A DNA stretch of 45,108 nucleotides, from IMG/VR virus record IMGVR_UViG_3300036669_000019, positions 1 through 45,108 of that record; one strand, given 5' to 3'. A program made the position numbers and the translations under genes. Origin of the DNA: a virus. Below, piece after piece: positions 24,555 through 31,811 of this stretch (position 1 is its first letter; every line of letters starts with the position of its first letter). Under the pieces are notes generated by a model, which worked only from the letters and a program-made list of their open reading frames with translations, was not told the origin of the DNA and did not search any database.

Positions 24555-25529
24555 ATGGAAGAATTAGATCAATTATTTGACGGAAGTCTAGACACGAAAA
24601 TGGACTTCTTAGAGGAAAAAAAGACCTCAAACAACGATGGAATTTATCGTGTTGACTTGACAAAGGTTAAGGACACTAAAAGAGGATATCGTTCGGTTGT
24701 TAGGTTTTTACCTAACCTAACAGAGGAAGGTAAATTAGGACAAGTAGCACTTGAAAAGATTTCACACTATGTAGAAATTAAAGAACCAAGAGAATTAGGT
24801 GGTTATTATGACTCTCCTAAAAACTTTGGAGAACCATGTCCACTTACAAATCTTTTTTATCAGATGAAGAACTCTAAGAATGCAGTTCTTGTTGAGAAGG
24901 CGAACGTTCTTAACTACTCTAGAAAGTACTACTCTTATGTATTAGTACTTGAAGATGAGCAACAACCAGAGTTAGTTGGTAAGATTATGGTTATGCAGTA
25001 TGGTAAGACAATTAAGGACAAGATTTCGGCAGAAAAGAATGGAGAAATCTCTGGTGAACCTTGTAATGTGTTTGAACTAGCAGATGGTAAGGACTTTGTA
25101 TTAATCGTAAAAGAAATCTCTACAGGAGATGCAACTTACCCTGATTACAAAATGAGTATGTTTAAGCAACAAACTACATCTCTACCAATCTACTTTAAAG
25201 AAACTAAAGAGTTTAAGAATGTACCTTTAGATGAAAATAACAAAGTAAGTCAAAAGGCACAAGGAAAGATTAAAGGATTTTTATTAGATAGAGATCATAA
25301 TGTAGAAGACTTCGGCCCTAAGCCACTTACTGACGAACAACATTCGAAAATTTCAGAAATTACGAATATATTACTTGGTAAGTCGTCTAATAGCTTTAAT
25401 AGTGCTAATTCAACTAGTGCTTCTGAACAAAAGCCCGAATCAAGCGACTTCGATTTCGAGAATAACTTCACGGAAGGTAAAGAAGAAGCAGTTAGTACTG
25501 ACGAAGATGACTTTTTTGACGACCTCTAG
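24555..25529 (+). CDS. gp32-like single-stranded DNA-binding protein
   Basis: A 324-residue protein with the layout of T4 gp32: a basic N-terminal segment, a core with YRVDLTKVKDTKRGYRSVVRFLPNL and aromatic-rich ssDNA-binding sequence (NYSRKYYSYVLVLED), and a disordered linker (Ser/Asn-rich, from about residue 280). It ends in a strongly acidic tail (STDEDDFFDDL) of the kind that recruits replisome partners. The protein would coat ssDNA during replication and recombination. In the core the region ISHYVEIKEP...GEPCPLTNLF has only one Cys, so the zinc knuckle of T4 gp32 appears lost. It is a single gene with a terminator at 25548-25578; the roughly 200 bases upstream (24353-24554) hold only A+T-rich leader. 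Confidence 0.78.
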   Translation: MEELDQLFDGSLDTKMDFLEEKKTSNNDGIYRVDLTKVKDTKRGYRSVVRFLPNLTEEGKLGQVALEKISHYVEIKEPRELGGYYDSPKNFGEPCPLTNLFYQMKNSKNAVLVEKANVLNYSRKYYSYVLVLEDEQQPELVGKIMVMQYGKTIKDKISAEKNGEISGEPCNVFELADGKDFVLIVKEISTGDATYPDYKMSMFKQQTTSLPIYFKETKEFKNVPLDENNKVSQKAQGKIKGFLLDRDHNVEDFGPKPLTDEQHSKISEITNILLGKSSNSFNSANSTSASEQKPESSDFDFENNFTEGKEEAVSTDEDDFFDDL

Positions 25530-25547
25530 TAGATAGTTAATATTAAG

Positions 25548-25578
25548 AAAGCACACATTATACAATGTGTGCTTTTTT
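25548..25578 (+). terminator. terminator of ssDNA-binding protein gene
   Basis: AAAGCACACATT/AATGTGTGCTTT hairpin plus a long T-run, directly after the stop at 25529. Confidence 0.85.
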
Positions 25579-25691
25579 TTGTTGTATTATTAAACAAATT
25601 AATATTTAAGTATATAATAATAAATAATAAAAGTGTTTTGATAGAATATTTAAACAAAATTATTAAAACAATAAAAAATAAAATAAATAAC

Positions 25692-26666
25692 ATGACTTTA
25701 GCTAACAAAACTTTTAGAAACAATAAGACAGGAGAAACTATAAGAGTTTTAGATAATTTTGGGGATACTGTAGTTTTAGAAAACAAGACTAAGATTGATA
25801 AGAGTGTATTATTAGATACATCTAAATACTCGGAACAAATAGATCCTAGTTCTTTTTTAGATACATCTAGTGCCTTTTCTAGTGTGCTTAATGACATCAA
25901 AAATCTAAAAACAGATGATATGATTGATGAAAATGTTAGTTTTGATAGAGATGACTCTTTTAAACCTTCTAGTAATGAGAGTGCAATCATACAATCTAGC
26001 GAAGAGGAAGAAAGAGCAGCATTAGCTAAAAAGTATGGTGCTGAGGTTGATGTTTCTGATAGTGTGAATAAGCAGAATGAAGCTATGAATAGAATCATAA
26101 ACGGTGATGATACCCCTAGTGAAAATCCTAGTAATGTTAGAAAATCACAAGATATATCTTATGATACTAAACAAACTAGCGAAACTAGGGAAACTACAAC
26201 AAGACAATCTAATGCAGAACCTATACAACAAACACAGAGGATAGATGAAGATCCGATTATAGCAATGTTTAAAAATGTCAAGAAGAATGTACCGTTTACT
26301 TTTGATTTAGAGATAGATAGGAAAATACCTCGTCTAGATTTTATAGAGATGATGGAGGATTCATATAATGTATCTATTATTGATTTTTTAGCTGAGGAAT
26401 TCACTAGAGAGTTATTACATAATCCATCCTTAGTAAAAGATAGAATTAAGAGAGAAATTGAGATAAAAGTCTATGGCGAATCTAAATCTGATAAGAAAGA
26501 ATCTAAACCTAAAGCTAAATCTAGTAAAAAGCCTAGTGCAAGTGATAGGGTTAAATCGATATCTAAGTTAGAAACAGTAGAAGAAATTGGTGTAGCTTTA
26601 AAAGGCGAGACTGCTAAGACTGTAAAAGAAGCGGGTAAGAAAAGAATTAGTGAACTAAAAAAATAG
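25692..26666 (+). CDS. hypothetical charged protein, possible replication accessory
   Basis: A 324-residue protein from the ATG at 25692. The frame is open further upstream to 25569, but that part translates hydrophobic A+T-rich sequence over the previous terminator's tail and is rejected. The leader AAATAAATAAC fits this start. Residues 1-50 form a small beta domain (TFRNNKTGETIRVLDNFGDT). A long acidic, low-complexity middle follows, with a globular part near residues 195-260 (FTFDLEIDRKIPRLDFIEMM). The Lys/Ser-rich tail ends in SISKLETVEEIGVALKGETA. I do not recognise it. It lies just behind the ssDNA-binding protein and 7 bases before the next gene. Confidence 0.65.
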   Translation: MTLANKTFRNNKTGETIRVLDNFGDTVVLENKTKIDKSVLLDTSKYSEQIDPSSFLDTSSAFSSVLNDIKNLKTDDMIDENVSFDRDDSFKPSSNESAIIQSSEEEERAALAKKYGAEVDVSDSVNKQNEAMNRIINGDDTPSENPSNVRKSQDISYDTKQTSETRETTTRQSNAEPIQQTQRIDEDPIIAMFKNVKKNVPFTFDLEIDRKIPRLDFIEMMEDSYNVSIIDFLAEEFTRELLHNPSLVKDRIKREIEIKVYGESKSDKKESKPKAKSSKKPSASDRVKSISKLETVEEIGVALKGETAKTVKEAGKKRISELKK

Positions 26667-26673
26667 ATATAAT

Positions 26674-27069
26674 ATGATTCAAGAAAATTTATTACAATCA
26701 GCAGTAACTATAAGACAAGAGTATTTAAAGGTTTCATCTAATATAGAACTATATCACAAAAGATCAAAAGAAATAGTATCTATTCTAGATAAGAATATAG
26801 AGAGTCTAGATAAGCTACAAAAAGACATCAAGAGTAAGAAGGTAACTGATCCAGAGAAGTCAATATCTAAGCTAATGGAGGTTATTAAAGAGGTAGAGGT
26901 AGAGGGAAATAAGCTAGAAACACTTATGGCACCCATGAATAAAGAGATTGAGAAACTACAAAAGGAAGAAAATGAGTTATTTAGAACATTAAAAGAAAAA
27001 AACCCAGAATTATCTGATAATCAGATAATTAAAGAGGTTGGGGATAGGCTTAGACAAGAAAATTTATAA
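26674..27069 (+). CDS. coiled-coil hypothetical protein
   Basis: A 131-residue, almost entirely helical and highly charged protein (SKEIVSILDKNIESLDKLQK, then EVEGNKLETLMAPMNKEIEK), predicted to form a long coiled coil. It follows the 25692-26666 gene by 7 bases and probably shares its transcript. It ends before the cas promoter candidate, so it is unlikely to be part of the CRISPR-Cas operon. The function is unknown. Confidence 0.65.
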   Translation: MIQENLLQSAVTIRQEYLKVSSNIELYHKRSKEIVSILDKNIESLDKLQKDIKSKKVTDPEKSISKLMEVIKEVEVEGNKLETLMAPMNKEIEKLQKEENELFRTLKEKNPELSDNQIIKEVGDRLRQENL

Positions 27070-27086
27070 ACTATTTAAATATTATA

Positions 27087-27117
27087 GTTGTATAACCAAT
27101 TATTTATAATACATTTG
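27087..27117 (+). promoter_or_regulatory. Bacteroidota-type promoter of the cas operon
   Basis: GTTG (27087-27090), exactly 19 bases, then TACATTTG (27110-27117). This matches the Bacteroidota housekeeping-sigma pattern TTTG-N19-21-TAnnTTTG except for one base in the upstream box. Transcription would start near 27125, about 20 bases before the cas6 ATG. The phage TTTAATATATA element is absent here. Confidence 0.5.
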
Positions 27118-27145
27118 TCAAAAATATAATATAATCTATTGGTAT

Positions 27146-27922
27146 ATGAAAACTAAAATAAGATTTAAAATAATAGGGCATAATAAAACAATACCCTTTA
27201 ATTACAAAAAGAAAGTGTCTTCTTTATTTCTAAAAATGATAGGAAGCAAGAATAAAGCATTTTCAGATAAGCTACATGATGTAGATTTAATATCACCTTA
27301 TGTTATATCTAATATAAGGTTTGAAAGTGGATACAAGATTGATAGAAAATTAGGATTTGATGTCTCATCTCCTGGATACATATCTATAGAAGTATCATCA
27401 TTTGTTCCTGATATTCATTCTCTATTGAACGGATTAAAGGGAGAGATGTTCCATATAAGTGGTGACAATGATAGAATCTTTTTAAAAGTAGACTATGTGA
27501 GTTGCACTGACGAATCACTAGGTACAAGAGAAGATACTGATATAGTATACAGATCCACATTTAAATCAAATGACTTTTGTTTGCTCAAGGATGGTTATAA
27601 AAAAGGCATTCGTATTTCTTATGAACCACAAGAATTCGCATCTACAGAATTCAAAACTGCTTTCTTCCAAAACTTAATTAAAAAATATGAAAATACACAA
27701 AATACTAAAAGTAATTTTGATGTTAATTCTATGGATATTTTAATGGGATCAACTAGTAGTTCGCTTACTAAGATTAACTTCTCTGGGAAGAACCTAAATG
27801 TAAAAGGATACAAAGTAACTTTTAGTCTAATATGTCCTAATGAATTAAAGGAAGTCGCATATACAAATGGGATTGGTAATTATAACAAGAATCTATTCGG
27901 ATTCGTAAATCTAGTAAAATAA
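27146..27922 (+). CDS. cas6: Cas6 pre-crRNA endoribonuclease
   Basis: A 258-residue Cas6, which cuts the array transcript within each repeat to release crRNAs. Seen: an N-terminal RRM-like start RFKIIGHNKTIPFNYKKKVSSLF, typical of Cas6 (P-x-N-Y motif), a second ferredoxin-like domain, and the C-terminal Gly-rich loop NGIGNYNKNLFGFVNL (about residues 241-256), which in this family contacts RNA. Size is normal. It is the first gene of the operon, and its TAA overlaps the ATG of cas8 by one base. A conserved catalytic His is not obvious without alignment (candidates lie in the first 45 residues). Confidence 0.88.
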   Translation: MKTKIRFKIIGHNKTIPFNYKKKVSSLFLKMIGSKNKAFSDKLHDVDLISPYVISNIRFESGYKIDRKLGFDVSSPGYISIEVSSFVPDIHSLLNGLKGEMFHISGDNDRIFLKVDYVSCTDESLGTREDTDIVYRSTFKSNDFCLLKDGYKKGIRISYEPQEFASTEFKTAFFQNLIKKYENTQNTKSNFDVNSMDILMGSTSSSLTKINFSGKNLNVKGYKVTFSLICPNELKEVAYTNGIGNYNKNLFGFVNLVK

Positions 27923-30030
27923 TGAATGTAGTAGAAGATTTATCAAAGTTTTACAGAGATAACAAAAAGGATATTGATGATAGCTTAAATTTGGGAGATA
28001 AGCTAGGGGGTAATACGTTTGTAATTCTTAATAGTAAGACTTTAGAAGTTAAAGATATATATAAAATGGTAAAGAACAAAGAATATGCCACATGTTCTAA
28101 CCATGACTTATCACTATCAGAAGAAAAATATTTAAATATGTTATATTTATGTTCTAAATATAGCCTAGATAGTGCTAACAATGGCATCCTATCCACTAGT
28201 AAGAAAGTATCGTCAGTAGTACCTGATATATTTAGATTTAGGAATAAGAAAAATGCTAAGGGCATAGGGTTTGTCCAGGAAATAAAAGAAGAAAAATATG
28301 TAAATTTATATTTCACGAACCTATTTACCAATATAACATTTTCAGAAATAATCGGTAAGTTAAAACCAAATGATAAAAAAATAGTCAAAACTATAGTATC
28401 TGATATGTTCTCATCAGTAGATACTATGAAAGAGGAATCAAGAGATAAGTTAAAAGGTTTTGGATTTACAGATAATGATATAAATTATATGCTTTCTTTT
28501 ACAGGATTTTCTAGTAAGATAAATAAAATAGTTTCTAGTTATAAGTATGTTGAAGACACCAATGGGAATGAAGTATTAGAACTTAAAATTGGTGATGATA
28601 CTTGCACACTTTCGACAGAGGAAGATATCTTTTTAGTATTAGATAAGGAAATTGACGATATTAAAGATTCATATAAAAAATATATTGAAGAAAAATTATT
28701 TAGTGCAAAAGGAGTGTTTCAATATACTATTGGAAATAATGCAAATAAGAGGTATAGATTACTAAATACTGATTGCAATTTTCTTGATTCTTTTTATGAT
28801 AAGGCTTTTATGACTAAAGAAACTATTGATACAGTGAGGAATTTTGCCCTTTTTTATGAGATATTTAAACATATTCCTAACAAATATTTATTTATAGACG
28901 GGTGCAATACTTTCCATGATAAATTTAATGAAAAAAATATATCTAATGTAATAAAAAATATGCATGTAGGAACTAAAAAAAATAACTTAAAGGTTTTACA
29001 CCTAAATGCGAAGGGAGATATAGAATTTTACGATAGCATAAGTACTGCTAATATTACTTTTAAATATCAGGAATTCTATACATATACACATGACAAATAT
29101 ATCTTTTCGTTTGACTTAGACACAGTAACATATACTAGATATAATTTATATAGAAGAATTATGGGACTATTAGACCATAAGTATATTAAATTTAATGATG
29201 ACAATAGCAAAACAAGTATACCTTCTACAATATCTAAAAATGATATTATGTTATCTGGTGTAATTGGATCTATAAAGGATGATTTGTATAATTATCTATA
29301 CAAGAATAGTGATAATATTAACATAGCAAGTGTGTTAGACAAAATAGAAAAATTTGTAATCGATAAAAAGTTGTATATGTCAAAGAATGATGGTATATTA
29401 GCAGTCGATAAAATGAGGCTTACTAAAATTTTAGAATTGAATAGAAACATTAAAAATAAATACACAAATATGGGAGATATGAAAAGAAATGCCAAGGCTA
29501 TATATGGCAAGTTTAAAGTAGAATCAATTGATTTAAATACTAGCTTAAACGAGAAAGGACTAGATATTAAAAATAGCAATGAAGAAAAGAATATTTTAAA
29601 GCTTGATAGATGGAAAGAGAGTAAATATGTAAGTTCACTCTACCTAAAAGATTCCTTTGTCGAGGAAAATAAGATTAGTGATAGTGACAAACAAGATATA
29701 AAGCTTTTTTCTTATATATTGGGTGTTGTCATAGGATATGAAACATCACATTCTGTCTCTATTAGTGCACCATCAATTATACATAAATTTAATAATAGAA
29801 CAACAGGAAGCTCGATTACTGAACTTATTAAATTATCATCTAAGTACTCATATTTAAGAGATTCCAAAGACAAAAGTAAGTATGATAGCTTATTTGGATA
29901 CTTACTTAATTTTATACAAGAAGATGGTAAGTCAAATATTAAAATAGATTTCAATTGTACTTTATTAGGAAATGTAGAAACTATGAGTCATTTGTATAAA
30001 ATTCCAAACTACAAAAATAAAAATAAATAA
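27922..30030 (+). CDS. cas8b: Cas8-type Cascade large subunit (Cas8b-like)
   Basis: A 702-residue protein in the position of Cas8b/Csh1 between cas6 and cas7 of a type I-B operon. Large subunits recognise the PAM and stabilise target opening. The sequence is mostly helical at the C-terminus, with FRFRNKKNAKGIGFVQEI near residue 110 and Lys/Asp-rich loops throughout. I see no Cys-x-x-Cys zinc motif, which many Cas8b proteins have. Sequence resemblance to described Cas8 families is weak by eye, so the call rests mainly on operon order and size. It is translationally coupled to cas6 (TAATG). Confidence 0.72.
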   Translation: MNVVEDLSKFYRDNKKDIDDSLNLGDKLGGNTFVILNSKTLEVKDIYKMVKNKEYATCSNHDLSLSEEKYLNMLYLCSKYSLDSANNGILSTSKKVSSVVPDIFRFRNKKNAKGIGFVQEIKEEKYVNLYFTNLFTNITFSEIIGKLKPNDKKIVKTIVSDMFSSVDTMKEESRDKLKGFGFTDNDINYMLSFTGFSSKINKIVSSYKYVEDTNGNEVLELKIGDDTCTLSTEEDIFLVLDKEIDDIKDSYKKYIEEKLFSAKGVFQYTIGNNANKRYRLLNTDCNFLDSFYDKAFMTKETIDTVRNFALFYEIFKHIPNKYLFIDGCNTFHDKFNEKNISNVIKNMHVGTKKNNLKVLHLNAKGDIEFYDSISTANITFKYQEFYTYTHDKYIFSFDLDTVTYTRYNLYRRIMGLLDHKYIKFNDDNSKTSIPSTISKNDIMLSGVIGSIKDDLYNYLYKNSDNINIASVLDKIEKFVIDKKLYMSKNDGILAVDKMRLTKILELNRNIKNKYTNMGDMKRNAKAIYGKFKVESIDLNTSLNEKGLDIKNSNEEKNILKLDRWKESKYVSSLYLKDSFVEENKISDSDKQDIKLFSYILGVVIGYETSHSVSISAPSIIHKFNNRTTGSSITELIKLSSKYSYLRDSKDKSKYDSLFGYLLNFIQEDGKSNIKIDFNCTLLGNVETMSHLYKIPNYKNKNK

Positions 30031-30062
30031 AATTAATACTAAACCTTAAATAAATAAATAAA

Positions 30063-30983
30063 ATGGAAGACAAATTTAAAAACACAATCATTGGAGCAGT
30101 ATCAGTGATAGTAGAAAATTCAAATCATAATAATGATCTTACTGGTCAACCTAGAGCAGTTGATGGGATATTTACCGCATCATCAGCATCTCTTAAAGCT
30201 TATGTTAAGACTATGTTAGTTAGACAAGGAGAGAAGATATTTGGTGTGAAAACAGTTGATAAGAATGGAAAGATAAATGATATTATATCACGAATAGACA
30301 ACTGTGAAATACAGACTACTAGAGACTTTTTTAATTTCCTTGATTTGAAATTCTTTGGACATACTATTCTTCATAGTAAGAAAAGACCAAAATCAGCTAT
30401 TAATGGACCTCTGAACGTAGAATATGGAAAAAACATATTTCGAGAAAATGAGTACACAACACATCAAATTACTGGACCCTTTCCATCTAATAATGGTGAG
30501 GACTCTAATGATGCTGGGACTGTTGGTACTGATGTAAGGGTAGATAAAGCAAATTATCTACATTCATTTACTTTTTCTCCTATGAATATAGAAAGAGATA
30601 CAATTATGCAAACTGATGCTTTTAAAAATGATATACCTTACTTCACTAGTAAAGAAATAGAAATTTTTAAACACGGATTTAGCAACTGTGTCGGTTCAAC
30701 AGTTAATGGATCTTATTCATCTGTTTCTAAATCAGGAACAAAGATAGGTCTTGCAGTTTTTATAACACTAAGAGAAGATTGTAAGTATTCGATAAGTATT
30801 AAAGATAATATAAAGTGTGGTGAAGAATTCAATGAGTATGACTTAACAGATCTTTTTAAGAAGATTGATAAAAACAGAGATTTGATAGAGAGTGTGGATA
30901 TAAGATACACAGAAGATGTGGTTACTTTCACACATGATTTACCAGAAAAAGATAAACTTTATAATATATCTGATAGAGGCTAA
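30063..30983 (+). CDS. cas7: Cas7 Cascade backbone subunit
   Basis: A 306-residue Cas7 of the Csh2/type I-B kind. Several copies line the crRNA. Recognisable segments: SVIVENSNHNNDLTGQPRAV (residues 14-33), SLKAYVKTMLVRQGEKIFGV (about 43-62), LKFFGHT, then NGPLNVEYGKNIFRE and THQITGPFP, which match the DxRxFG and ING-QFSxG-type motifs of Csh2 proteins. A TAAATAAATAAA leader precedes the ATG and serves as a strong Bacteroidota-type start. The 32-base gap from cas8 holds no other element. Confidence 0.88.
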   Translation: MEDKFKNTIIGAVSVIVENSNHNNDLTGQPRAVDGIFTASSASLKAYVKTMLVRQGEKIFGVKTVDKNGKINDIISRIDNCEIQTTRDFFNFLDLKFFGHTILHSKKRPKSAINGPLNVEYGKNIFRENEYTTHQITGPFPSNNGEDSNDAGTVGTDVRVDKANYLHSFTFSPMNIERDTIMQTDAFKNDIPYFTSKEIEIFKHGFSNCVGSTVNGSYSSVSKSGTKIGLAVFITLREDCKYSISIKDNIKCGEEFNEYDLTDLFKKIDKNRDLIESVDIRYTEDVVTFTHDLPEKDKLYNISDRG

Positions 30984-30995
30984 ACGTAAATTATT

Positions 30996-31811
30996 ATGGA
31001 AAAATTAATAAGTATTGACTTATCATCACCATCTTATGGATTCTTCAAAAATCCACAATACAATGGTGAGAAAAATAATAAATCATATTCATATGATAGC
31101 ATTCATAAGCTTGCAATATATGGTTTATTGGGAAGGACAATAGGTTTAAGGGGGATTGGCAACAGTCCCAACCTTTTTCCAGAATACTATGAGAAATTAA
31201 AAGGTATTAAAGTTGGTATTGAGGTTTTAAACACTATTAGAAAGGGGTGGGATAGGACAGTATCATCTTCTGGATTGTACTCGAATGGTCCCGATGGTGG
31301 TGTTAACCTTATTATAGAAAAAAATGTTATTATTTCACCAGAATATAGATTATACCTTAAGTTAGACTTGACTAATAAAATACACGAAGAAATATACAAT
31401 GTTTTTAAGGATAATTTACTATTCTATTTTGGAACTATTTATTTTGGAAATACATCTTATACTGCTCATAGAGAAAATTTCAAAGAATACAGTTTTAGTG
31501 AAGCTGAAAAATTTGAAGGAAAAGTCAAAACATTGTTTAAATCTGATTTTAAAGCACCAACAAGCAGAAGGGGTAACAATTCAAATACTGTTAAGGAAAT
31601 TGGATTCGTGTTTGAAACGAATAAAGAAGTCATCTACGAGAGAAATGTTTCTATACCAGTAGATTATGTACAAATTGGTAAGAACAATATATCATATGGG
31701 GATATTGTTGAATTTAAAATTACAAATAAAAAAATAATTATAGAAAAGGTTGATAGTAGCGAAGAATTATTAAAAATAAATGATACAGAGGATGCAATTT
31801 GTTTACACTAA
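30996..31811 (+). CDS. cas5: Cas5 Cascade subunit (type I-B like)
   Basis: A 271-residue Cas5, an RRM-fold subunit that caps the 5' handle of the crRNA. The N-terminal MEKLISIDLSSPSYGFFKNP, the helix DSIHKLAIYGLLGRTIGLRG (thumb region) and LYLKLDLTNKIHEEIYNVF with YFGTIYFGNTSYTA fit Cas5b (cas5h/Hmari-type) proteins. It starts 12 bases after cas7, and its 3' end overlaps the cas3 frame by 20-32 bases, indicating coupled translation. Confidence 0.82.
   Translation: MEKLISIDLSSPSYGFFKNPQYNGEKNNKSYSYDSIHKLAIYGLLGRTIGLRGIGNSPNLFPEYYEKLKGIKVGIEVLNTIRKGWDRTVSSSGLYSNGPDGGVNLIIEKNVIISPEYRLYLKLDLTNKIHEEIYNVFKDNLLFYFGTIYFGNTSYTAHRENFKEYSFSEAEKFEGKVKTLFKSDFKAPTSRRGNNSNTVKEIGFVFETNKEVIYERNVSIPVDYVQIGKNNISYGDIVEFKITNKKIIIEKVDSSEELLKINDTEDAICLH

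Noticed and set aside
25569-25691. Longer N-terminus for the 25692-26666 gene
   Set aside because: The extra 41 codons cover the tail of a terminator and A+T-rich leader, giving a hydrophobic, low-complexity peptide; the ATG at 25692 has a typical A-rich leader.
25526-26098. 190-codon minus-strand frame
   Set aside because: It lies antisense to the charged protein gene at 25692-26666 and over a terminator; the Ser/Leu/Phe-rich product is typical of the reverse complement of an A+T-rich gene.
27951-28388. 145-codon minus-strand frame within cas8
   Set aside because: Antisense shadow of the long cas8 frame, with low-complexity hydrophobic composition.
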